DNA from: Rhynchopus euleeides
Taxonomy: Eukaryota > Euglenozoa > Diplonemea > Diplonemida > Diplonemidae
DNA length: 64,000 nucleotides
Direction: 5' to 3'
Assembly (NCBI GenBank): GCA_963210315.1
Contig: OY723282.1
Location: 2,108,001-2,172,000, forward strand
In this document: positions 1 through 7,749 of the stretch, piece by piece
Layout of the letters: each line of letters begins with the position of its first letter
Numbering within the stretch: position 1 is the stretch's first letter
Notes under the pieces: generated by a model
Seen by the model: the letters and a program-made list of their open reading frames with translations, nothing else
The model's database searches: none
Told to the model about the DNA's origin: nothing
Program-made: the position numbers and the translations under genes

Positions 1-757
1 CATATACCACACATGAAGTACATTATGAACTCGTTCCAAACCCTCTCCCGATAATTTTTGGAGTTGTTTGCTCGCAGCGCAGGATACTGTGCGAAACAGA
101 TCATGCAGGACACACCACACTCGCAGCAGGCGTGTGGAGTGTTCTCACGATCGACAACTGCCTGCCGGTTCTTCTCCGCCTCTTCTCAGCCCCCTATTGA
201 TGTGCGTACACAGTGGTTTTGTTTCACACCTTGTGCTCTCACAGGAGGTGTCAGATCAGAATGCTGCCCTGCCCCCCCTTTGCTTCTCACTGCCCCCCAC
301 AAGAGGGGCTGAAGACAGGCGCGCTGCCCCTGAAGTTTTATTTGCTGTTCGCTTCTGGGGACCTTCGCGATGTGCCGGGGCCGTGTGCCGGGTGCGTTTT
401 GCAACAAGCTTGCTTGTCACAAACAAAACCCGGGCTCTTTGGTGCATTTCCTATTTCAATACATGCGCTGTGAGGTCCAGCCTCTGAGGACGAGGAGCTG
501 GCAGGAGCCATGAGATTCCTGTCCCGATTCACATTCCAAAAGCGGAGTGTGAATCGCGAGCCACTTTTGCCGACTTTCATAACATTGGGTGTGGCTCGGA
601 ATATTTGAGACTCCCGGTATCGGGAGTCTGGGGTGGACCTCACAGTGTGCGACGACATCTTTATGTAAGTTTGGAGAAAAATCACCAAAGCTTTGCCGAA
701 TCCACTCCCGATAGCGAAGACCCCCTTCACGCATAAAGTAGCTTCGATGTTTTGTTC
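1..757. other. Intergenic DNA with dispersed repeats
   Basis: No gene is supported here. About 55-170 resembles 52105-52200: both share the stretch around CTGTGCGAAAC and a run about a cytosine-rich GCAGCAGGCGTGTGG. A 20-nt palindrome lies at 610-629. Positions 709-723 read AGCGAAGACCCCC, the end of the short inverted-repeat element found whole at 43594 and 53425. Reading frames across this segment show no domain and overlap one another, as expected in GC-rich sequence. Confidence 0.6.
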
Positions 758-781
758 TGTGTGTGTGTGTGTGTGTGTGTG
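758..781. repeat. (GT)n microsatellite
   Basis: An uninterrupted GT run. Its last 12 nt with the following G (771-782) recur at 1251-1262, so it probably includes the target-site duplication of the truncated retrotransposon between them. Confidence 0.9.
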
Positions 782-782
782 G

Positions 783-1250
783 GGCAGGTGTGCAGCACCC
801 ACCATAAGCCACTGTGCGCATCATGCCGGATCGGGCCCAAACCCGCCCCCCTTACGAAGTGCTGCAAGACACACCATGGTGCTGACGATGGCCTCCCCGC
901 TGCTGCCTGCAGGAAACACCTGCTCACACCCTGCGGATCCTGCACTGACCCGATGCTCTGCTGCGAGGCAGGCCACCACCGTCGCCCACCGTCGAGAGAT
1001 GAGAAGAGGGGCCGCCGCCCCCCCCCCAAAACCTCAGCCGAAGACGAGGCAGGCCCCCCAGCCTACTAGAAAGCGCACAACATCCGCTGCATCCACTCAG
1101 GCATCGGATAAAAGACGGAGGACGATAAAGGACTCCGAATCGAACGGCGCTCGTGCGGGCGCAGTGACTTAGATCCCCTCATAGAGACAGTGGAGATCAC
1201 ATCAAGAGCAAGTGCTCGGTGTGTATCTACACTAATATAAAAAGATTCAC
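783..1250 (+). pseudogene. 5'-truncated LINE relic: C-terminal Cys/His module and 3' UTR
   Basis: The frame through 783-1069 encodes two copies of the module found at the C-terminus of both full-length LINE polyproteins in this window: C-x2-H-x4-C-x2-C, then CC, then HH. The conserved HHGADDGL stretch corresponds to HHGKNDGL in the full-length copy. The last codons, ending in GAVT before TAG at about 1172, are in another frame, so there is a frameshift between 1000 and 1120. The full-length proteins end in SAVT. The 3' end reads AAAAAGATTCAC, like the ends of the full-length copies. The relic is flanked by GTGTGTGTGTGG at 771-782 and 1251-1262, a plausible target duplication. It is on the opposite strand to the two full-length elements and is too divergent to be a fragment of either. 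Confidence 0.75.
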
Positions 1251-1262
1251 GTGTGTGTGTGG

Positions 1263-1606
1263 TTATCAAGTTTTAAGGCGGTGTCGCCCTGCACGGGCAG
1301 TAGCACCTCCCCTTCAGTATCGCACTCCCGAAGGATTCCCCAACACGACGTGACACCGGTTTCGACGCGTACTCTTCGTACCCCTCCCCCCGGCCGCGTC
1401 TCTTCAGCGAAGAACCGGGGATAATCGGACCAGGGCTAGCTAAACCCTGGTGGTGTCACGGGTGGGGTTGGAGAGGGAGAAAAGGAAGAAATGAAGTTGC
1501 GAAAAAGTCAAACACTGACACGTGAAATCAATAAAAAGGCGGTATATATCGCCCCCTTGCTGCGACAAAGACACTAAATAGTCAGGCCGCTCCAAGAGTC
1601 TTGAGG
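1263..1606. other. Gene-free spacer
   Basis: I see no coding signal. Positions 1550-1600 resemble 10722-10775 (both contain CCCCCTTGCTGCGACA followed by a GTCAGGCCGC- or GTCAAGCCGC-like stretch), so this is part of a dispersed repeat. Confidence 0.5.
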
Positions 1607-1626
1607 GTGTGTGTGTGTGTGTGTGT
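1607..1626. repeat. (GT)n target-site duplication, left of LINE copy 1
   Basis: A 20-nt GT run next to the 3' end of LINE copy 1; the matching run at 10248-10266 abuts its 5' end. Because this is a microsatellite, the exact duplication length cannot be fixed. Confidence 0.7.
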
Positions 1627-1686
1627 AGTGATAGTGGTTTTAAGTGGGTAGCCCTGCGCGGATCTGTGCCCACTCCCCGCCCACCC

Positions 1687-4600
1687 CTACGTCACAGCGG
1701 ATGCCCCACTCGGGTTAGAGTGTGGGGCCAACTCAGTGCCACTCCGAGGAGGGCGTGAGGCATAGCCAGCGTGGTGCGTGCCGCAACAGTGTGTGAGTGA
1801 TTTCGCACTGCTGTGGCAGTCCCCGCACCGGCCCATGCGATGCGTCTTGCAAAATTCCATGGTGACTTGCAAGCCGTCGTTCTTCCCGTGGTGGTCCCGG
1901 CAGCAGTCCTCTTCCGAGAGGCGCCGGCGCCGGCAGTCCACGCAGCGGGGTTTCCAGTGCAGAGCGCAGGTAAGCATCTTCGCGTTCCGTCTGGCTCCAG
2001 GGGGGGCAGTCCGGGGAGCAGCGCCCCGTCGTTCCCATGACCGTCCTGTCCGGGCGTTGGCTTGCCGGCTGCTGGCAGTCCATTGCTGGGCCGCTTGCTG
2101 CCACCCCTCTGGGTAGTGGGGCTGCGGTGCGAAGGTTGCGGCCCACGCCATGCCGCGGGAGTGGAAGGCTGTGTCCCGCTGGTTCAAGCCCGGGCCTGCC
2201 GTGTGCGCTTGGAGGCTGCGCATCACCGACTCGGTGGCTGGGCTGAGCTGGGCTCTCCTGGACAGGCCCCCTGCCACGGTTCCCCCGATCGCGGTGAGGA
2301 CAGTGGAGCTCGCAGTGTGGCCACAGTGCCATGGTTGCTTGGAAGTCTTGCGCACCACCTCGCAGAGCTGCCTCAACGAGTGAGCCTTGCCCAGGATGCT
2401 CTTCTGGAAGGCTGCGAAGTCCTGCCGCAGCTGCTCCTGCGAGGTCTCCCCCTGCCTCTCAGCCTCGTCCATGGCGGCGTTGCTGAGGGCGTCCGCATCG
2501 ACGTTGAGCTCCCTTTTCACGTGCTCATACGTAAGGGTGATCCGGGGCCCGAGGTCGGCAGCCAGCCGTGCCGTGCTGAGGAAGAGGGGGCGGAGGGATT
2601 TATCGCGGCAAACCGCTTCCCCTTTTAGGTGTCGCAGCACCACCTGCGAGTCACCCCGCACCGTAACGTTCCCCTCAGGGGGCGGGTCGCCCCTTCTGAG
2701 CAGCCGTAGGCCCGCTCGAACCCCTTCGTACTCAGCGATGTTGTTGCTGCGTACGTTCAGCAGAGGGAGGATCTCTTCCGACACCTTGAGGCCGTCTCGG
2801 TAGAGCACCGCACCTGCACCCGCCAGGGCGAAGGGGGTGCCGTTGTCCCTTGCTCCGCCGTCGAAGTAGAGGGTGAGCCCCGGGGCTGTGTCCTCGGGGA
2901 TGCGTGGGCGGGCCTCCCGCGGCCCCCTCTCAGGGGGGTCAGGTGTGTGGGGGCGGATGCGGCGCGTTTCGACTTCTGGGAGGGTGAGGCCGGTCGACAG
3001 CTCAAAGTCGACAGCCAACTCCATGAGGGTCACGGTGTGCTCCCCTCCCTGCGGCCCCCATTTCAGGCCCCGCAGCCAGTCGCAGAGGGCCACCCACAGC
3101 TCCGGGGGGCGCTTGCCCCACGTCTGTTTGACAGTGGACGGCGCCCGCACAGGGATGCAGGCCCGTTCGGGGTTGGGCGTGCACCACCCCCATGGATAGT
3201 GAAGGGTGCGGTGGTGGCGCGCGGAGCGGTCGAGCAGTCCATCTTTCTCCTGCCGCGCCGAGAGGATTGCAATGAAGTAGCGGTGCAGCTGCGCCACTAT
3301 ATCCACCCTGCGTGCGAAGGATAGTGGCAGGGGCTGCCTGTCCTCCGGGATGCCGTGTCTAAAGGCGGGCGCCACCCCGCATAACGCCAAGCAAGGTGGC
3401 CAGGTTGACCGGTCCACAGCCGTAATGGGGTGGTTTTGTCGGATTGGGTCCCACGCGGAGCACTCCCACCATAGGTGCATCACCGTCTCGGGGGTGCCTG
3501 CGTTGCAGTATCGGCAGATCCCGCCCTGCCCCGTGCGCCCTCGGACAGGCACCGCCCCTGCAATGACGGAACGAAGGAGGCCCCGTTGGTATCCCGTGAC
3601 CGCGGCGCCCTCTCCCTCCAGGACGCAGCGTGTGGCTTGCCCGTCGATGCCGTGCTGAGCGCCCGCAAAGTCGTCACGACGACCAGCCAGCGCCTTGGCC
3701 ACCTGTGTACGTAGGGCCTGGCGGAGGTCATGAGCGAAGATCCCCCATCCGCTCGTTGTTGCTGCGGTGGGGTCGAAGACTATGCTCCGTCCCGCTTCAT
3801 CAGTGTAAGATAGGGTGGTCGCCGTGCTCCAGCTCCATCCTATCCACCGAAGGGCCGCTCGGAAAAGCGCAAAGGGGCCTGTCCCTGTAAGCCTCACTCT
3901 GCTATCCCAAGCCGTCTCAGACAGAACCCTGCAGCGGCCCCACTTCTTGACCTGCATGGCCCAGGTGGTGATCTGCCGGTAGCGGGGGGCGACGGCGGGG
4001 TCCACCCGATGTGCATGGTGGAGGACATCCAGCACAGCCTCCCGCGCCCTGCGGGGGGGTCCGGACCACAGCGCGGCGACGAAGAGCCCCCTCCATCGCC
4101 TGATGTCGGCGTCCTCCCAGCGGGTGACCAGGGCGTCGTAGTAGAGCCTGGACCCCGCTGTCATCGCTGCTGCCTGCCCCTTCCACTGCACCGGTAGGGG
4201 CAGTGCCGAGGTCCTGCGCAGGTTCTGCTCTGCGCCCTCTTTTCGGCGGGCGACGCGCTCCGATTTGGGCACCTCGGGTCCCTCGAGCGGGCGCGCATGC
4301 AGCATGGCCCCGAGGCAGTCGAAGCTATCGCGCTGTCGAAGGGGGGTAGCCGTGCCGTCCCGTGTCCGGTAGACTATCGGGGTCAACGGCTCGGGGGACG
4401 TCGAGAAGACATGTGACTTGACCTCTGCGCATATTACCATCCCGGTATCGTGGGAGAAATCTGCAGAGTCATCCACCACTGCTTGCAAGGTCCCCGGGCT
4501 GGGGGTCACCGCGTACACATCGTCCACAAACGACAACGCCCTCGTGCCCTGCCGGTGCTCCGCCATGCGCATCCATACACCCACCAGCACGTTGATCAGC

Positions 4601-7600
4601 ACGACGCTAATGGGGCAGCCCTGCATGATGCCGTTGGTTGGCAGGAAGCCCTCTCCGATAGTGCCGCTTACCCGGAAGTGCCGCTGCATTGACCCGTACG
4701 CTGCCCGCAGGGTGCGCAGGACTCGGCCGTCGAAGCCGAGCTCCGCAGCTAGACAGAAGGTCAGGTCAATCGGCACCGTGTCGAAGCATTTCTTAAAGTC
4801 TAGGGCGACACCGTACAGTGGCTGTCCTGTGAGGTGGGCCTCTTCGATCCGTGCTGCCAGGTGCCAGATGAGGTCCTCCGCGCCGTGGCCAGGTCTGCAT
4901 CCGTGCAAGTCCTCAGGCGCAATGCTCTCCAGCCACTTCAGCGCAGGCTTCACTCGGATTGCTGCCCACACCCTGTACAGCACGGGAGTGATGCTGATGG
5001 GGCGCTGCGACAGCGGCTCACCTGAGCTGCCGGGCTTGGGAATGAGGCAAATCATGGCGTGCATCAGCTGCTCCGGCCATTCGCCCGATCTCTCGACCTC
5101 ATTGAACACCTCCGCGAACAACTTGAGGAGGTCCCCTGGGAGTTGCCGCAGCTCGTGCACCCTCCAGCCGTGTAGGCCCGGCGAGGTGGATGTAGACATT
5201 TTAGCCAGCGCTGTCCCAACGTCTTCTGCCGTAATGGTCTTACACTCCATCTCGGCCGGGTCAGGGAGGAAGTCGCTGTACCTCTGTCGGAAGGTGTCCC
5301 AGCGAGGCTCAGGCGTCGTCGCATACTTCCGGAAGTAGCCCCCCCACGCAGTATCGCTCCTCAGCAGTTCATCCGCCTCCTTGGGGCAGGCCGTGAAGGA
5401 GCCATCCTCGCGGCGCATGAAGGTGGTAGGGGCGCAGAAGCGGTCTGCGAGGTACGAGAACACTATCCCCGCCTCCTGCGTCCAGGCCTTCTGCATCCTC
5501 GCCTTCCACGTGCGGAGTCTTTCGTCGCGGAGCGCGTCGAACATGCCTCGCTGAGATCCCTCCAGGGCGACAAGGGCCATCTCCATCGTCTCGAGGTCCG
5601 GCAGTTGTGAGGTGGTGCCCGCCAGCGCCGCCTCCAGCCCCGGGGGAAGGCCCCCTCCCTTCAGCCGCTTCTTCGCAGCGTCCCAGGCGTGCTCTTCGTT
5701 GGGTGTGGGGGGGTATGGCGCAGACTCCAGCAGTCGGTGGCGGCCCTCCAGGATGAGGGTCCGGAGGTTCCCCAACAGCTTGTCCTTCGCCCGGGTGTTC
5801 TTGTCGCCCGCTCCTCGGGCGGAGGCGGGGCGGTGTTTGGTGGCCACCCTCGACTGCTGCATGTGGTAGCCCTCCGCCCTGCCCGTGTACGCCGCTTCCT
5901 GCCTTCCGAGTTGGCCCACGTGGACACGCTTCAGGAAGTTCTCGCTGCAGGCTGAGGCCCGGCGGAGGAGTTGCGCTCCTGTTGCACCCTTTTTCGTTTT
6001 CTCTGCGGTTAGCACATCCAGCAGCACCTCTCTGGCGGCAGCGCCCCCGAGCGTGGGCTTGCACTTAGGAAAGGGGGCGGGGAGGATGCAGATTTGCTTC
6101 GGTCGGCGGAAGGCGGCGAGGTCGAGGTCGACGAAGAGCGGGCAGTGCGTGGGGATGCCGTATTCGCCCTTTTCTGCCACCTCGACGGAGCGCAAGGCCG
6201 GCGCCGCGCAGGGGTTCAGCAGGCAGATGTCCAGTCTGGTGCCTTCCTTCGATGCCCAGCAGGTGTTCCGAACTTCCTGCTGTTTCAGCTCTGCGTATGA
6301 GACCGCCGCATCGGTCCAACCACCCACCCGGCACGCCTGGGATAGGACGGCACTGGTCTCCGGGTTGGTGTTGAGGTCCCCCAGCAGCAACACGGGCACC
6401 TGCCCCAGGCCGGCTGCGAGGTCCAGCGCCTCCTGCAGGAGGGTCTCCCGCTGCACTCGCACCTCCATCCCAGAGTGACCATAAACGCACAGGATGTGGA
6501 GCGCTGTCTTGCCGTTACTGGTTGCGAGCACCACGTGTACCAGGCGGGTACTGTCATGCAGCTTCTTTTCCAGCTTGGTCTTCGGTTGCACCACTTGCGC
6601 TACCAGGCCCTCTTTTGCCATGACTGCCACTCCTCCGGGTCGGGTCTGCTCGTAGCCATTGGCCCCCTTGACTTTGGGCATGCCCTTACCCCAGTGCATG
6701 GACCAGCCGTGGGCCGCGAAGTAGCTGCTGAGCGTGCCCTTGCTGGGGTCCGGGACACGCGTTTCTTGCAGGGCCACAACGTCTGCCTTCAGGTCCGCCA
6801 CATCACACAAGTGGGTTGACAGCGACGTGACGTTGGCTGACGCCACCCTGAGTACCCCAGGAGACGCTGGCCGCGGCGCGGGGCGTCGCGACGGCGGCCT
6901 GGGAGCAGGGCCGCGTATCGGGGAGATTGTGGTAGCGGCGGTTGCGGTTGGAGCTACAGGAGGAGGAGTGGGAGTCGCGGTGGGGAGTTTCCATCTGTTT
7001 GTCGTGGAGGCTGCTAACTCCCTGGCTAGCGTGAGGGGGATGCGCAGCACGTCGTAGTGGAAGGGCCTCCACGTGAGGCATATCACTTTGTCGCCTGACC
7101 CGACGCGCCCCAGGTGCAGCCTATCCGTAGTGCCGAGGACCCACACCTGGGCCCCCAACACCTCAGCCGCTACCCTGAGTGTAGCCCCGTCCCCGTAGAC
7201 CCCGCTCTGTGCCTGCGCCGCGATGTAGTCGTCGTAGGACGGGGGTGCCCGGGGGTCATCTATATCGGGCGCGTAGGTTGCTCGCCTCTCGGCGTCCTGT
7301 CCCAGGGCTTCGACTACAGCTGCTCTGAGAGAGGCCGCCGTCCATCCCGCACATTGCACCGCGAGGCCGGTGTATTGGCAGTTGCCGTCTTTTGCCACCG
7401 CCTCACGCACTGCCAGCAGTCGTTGCGCCATCTCTGCCAGCCATCGGTCGTCCTGCTCTACTGAGGAGGGGGAGTACTCCTGTCCCCCTCCTCCCCGGAG
7501 CCCCCGGGGTTCTCCTGCCCCAGGGGCGTGGCTTCTATGCACTCTCGCTCTATCTAAAGGCCCCGCAGAGGTTACTCCTGTCCCTGCGGGTTTTGGTTCT

Positions 7601-7746
7601 CTATGGGGGGGTTGTGGGGAGGGTTCGCCGGCGGCGAGAGGGTGCTGCGCCACGGGCGCTCCCCCTATCCCCTGGTCGGCGCCCCCGCCGGGGGAACCGG
7701 AAGCCTTAGGGTGTAGGCCGGGTCCCCCCTTGAGGGGGCGCCTCAC
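1687..7746 (-). CDS. LINE ORF2 polyprotein: OTU protease, APE endonuclease, RT, RNase H, Cys/His modules
   Basis: About 2019 residues, intact. After a Pro/Gly-rich leader, residues 118-245 look like an OTU-type cysteine protease: DGNC with the candidate nucleophile C123 and FHYDVL with H230. Residues 298-545 are an APE-like endonuclease (SANVTSL, ALQETR with E328, GDLNTNP at 456-462, TRLDICLLNP, THCPLFVDLDL with H533). RT covers about 840-1150, with LDFKKCFD (D983) and FVDD at 1073-1076. A CX2C...HX4C motif follows at about 1410-1440. RNase H is at about 1620-1770 (YFDGGARDNG, NIAEYEG, RGDSQVV, NVDADALS). The C-terminus (about 1925-1995) has two modules C-x2-H-x4-C-x2-C-x(8-9)-CC-x2-HH. The position given as the start is GTG, and the frame is open back to the ORF1 stop (TAG at 7750-7752), so translation probably comes by readthrough or from an internal AUG (first Met near residue 106). 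Confidence 0.92.
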   Translation of the reverse strand: MRRPLKGGPGLHPKASGSPGGGADQGIGGAPVAQHPLAAGEPSPQPPHREPKPAGTGVTSAGPLDRARVHRSHAPGAGEPRGLRGGGGQEYSPSSVEQDDRWLAEMAQRLLAVREAVAKDGNCQYTGLAVQCAGWTAASLRAAVVEALGQDAERRATYAPDIDDPRAPPSYDDYIAAQAQSGVYGDGATLRVAAEVLGAQVWVLGTTDRLHLGRVGSGDKVICLTWRPFHYDVLRIPLTLARELAASTTNRWKLPTATPTPPPVAPTATAATTISPIRGPAPRPPSRRPAPRPASPGVLRVASANVTSLSTHLCDVADLKADVVALQETRVPDPSKGTLSSYFAAHGWSMHWGKGMPKVKGANGYEQTRPGGVAVMAKEGLVAQVVQPKTKLEKKLHDSTRLVHVVLATSNGKTALHILCVYGHSGMEVRVQRETLLQEALDLAAGLGQVPVLLLGDLNTNPETSAVLSQACRVGGWTDAAVSYAELKQQEVRNTCWASKEGTRLDICLLNPCAAPALRSVEVAEKGEYGIPTHCPLFVDLDLAAFRRPKQICILPAPFPKCKPTLGGAAAREVLLDVLTAEKTKKGATGAQLLRRASACSENFLKRVHVGQLGRQEAAYTGRAEGYHMQQSRVATKHRPASARGAGDKNTRAKDKLLGNLRTLILEGRHRLLESAPYPPTPNEEHAWDAAKKRLKGGGLPPGLEAALAGTTSQLPDLETMEMALVALEGSQRGMFDALRDERLRTWKARMQKAWTQEAGIVFSYLADRFCAPTTFMRREDGSFTACPKEADELLRSDTAWGGYFRKYATTPEPRWDTFRQRYSDFLPDPAEMECKTITAEDVGTALAKMSTSTSPGLHGWRVHELRQLPGDLLKLFAEVFNEVERSGEWPEQLMHAMICLIPKPGSSGEPLSQRPISITPVLYRVWAAIRVKPALKWLESIAPEDLHGCRPGHGAEDLIWHLAARIEEAHLTGQPLYGVALDFKKCFDTVPIDLTFCLAAELGFDGRVLRTLRAAYGSMQRHFRVSGTIGEGFLPTNGIMQGCPISVVLINVLVGVWMRMAEHRQGTRALSFVDDVYAVTPSPGTLQAVVDDSADFSHDTGMVICAEVKSHVFSTSPEPLTPIVYRTRDGTATPLRQRDSFDCLGAMLHARPLEGPEVPKSERVARRKEGAEQNLRRTSALPLPVQWKGQAAAMTAGSRLYYDALVTRWEDADIRRWRGLFVAALWSGPPRRAREAVLDVLHHAHRVDPAVAPRYRQITTWAMQVKKWGRCRVLSETAWDSRVRLTGTGPFALFRAALRWIGWSWSTATTLSYTDEAGRSIVFDPTAATTSGWGIFAHDLRQALRTQVAKALAGRRDDFAGAQHGIDGQATRCVLEGEGAAVTGYQRGLLRSVIAGAVPVRGRTGQGGICRYCNAGTPETVMHLWWECSAWDPIRQNHPITAVDRSTWPPCLALCGVAPAFRHGIPEDRQPLPLSFARRVDIVAQLHRYFIAILSARQEKDGLLDRSARHHRTLHYPWGWCTPNPERACIPVRAPSTVKQTWGKRPPELWVALCDWLRGLKWGPQGGEHTVTLMELAVDFELSTGLTLPEVETRRIRPHTPDPPERGPREARPRIPEDTAPGLTLYFDGGARDNGTPFALAGAGAVLYRDGLKVSEEILPLLNVRSNNIAEYEGVRAGLRLLRRGDPPPEGNVTVRGDSQVVLRHLKGEAVCRDKSLRPLFLSTARLAADLGPRITLTYEHVKRELNVDADALSNAAMDEAERQGETSQEQLRQDFAAFQKSILGKAHSLRQLCEVVRKTSKQPWHCGHTASSTVLTAIGGTVAGGLSRRAQLSPATESVMRSLQAHTAGPGLNQRDTAFHSRGMAWAATFAPQPHYPEGWQQAAQQWTASSRQANARTGRSWERRGAAPRTAPPGARRNAKMLTCALHWKPRCVDCRRRRLSEEDCCRDHHGKNDGLQVTMEFCKTHRMGRCGDCHSSAKSLTHCCGTHHAGYASRPPRSGTELAPHSNPSGASAVT

Positions 7747-7749
7747 CCC

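Noticed and set aside
338..805. Possible genes in the first 1.2 kb (155- and 159-codon frames)
   Set aside because: They run through microsatellite and repeat DNA on both strands. The only supported coding homology there is the LINE tail at 783-1069.
7744..7746. GTG as a genuine start codon for LINE ORF2
   Set aside because: GTG starts are rare in eukaryotic nuclear genes and the frame is open back to the ORF1 stop in both copies, so readthrough or internal AUG use is more likely.
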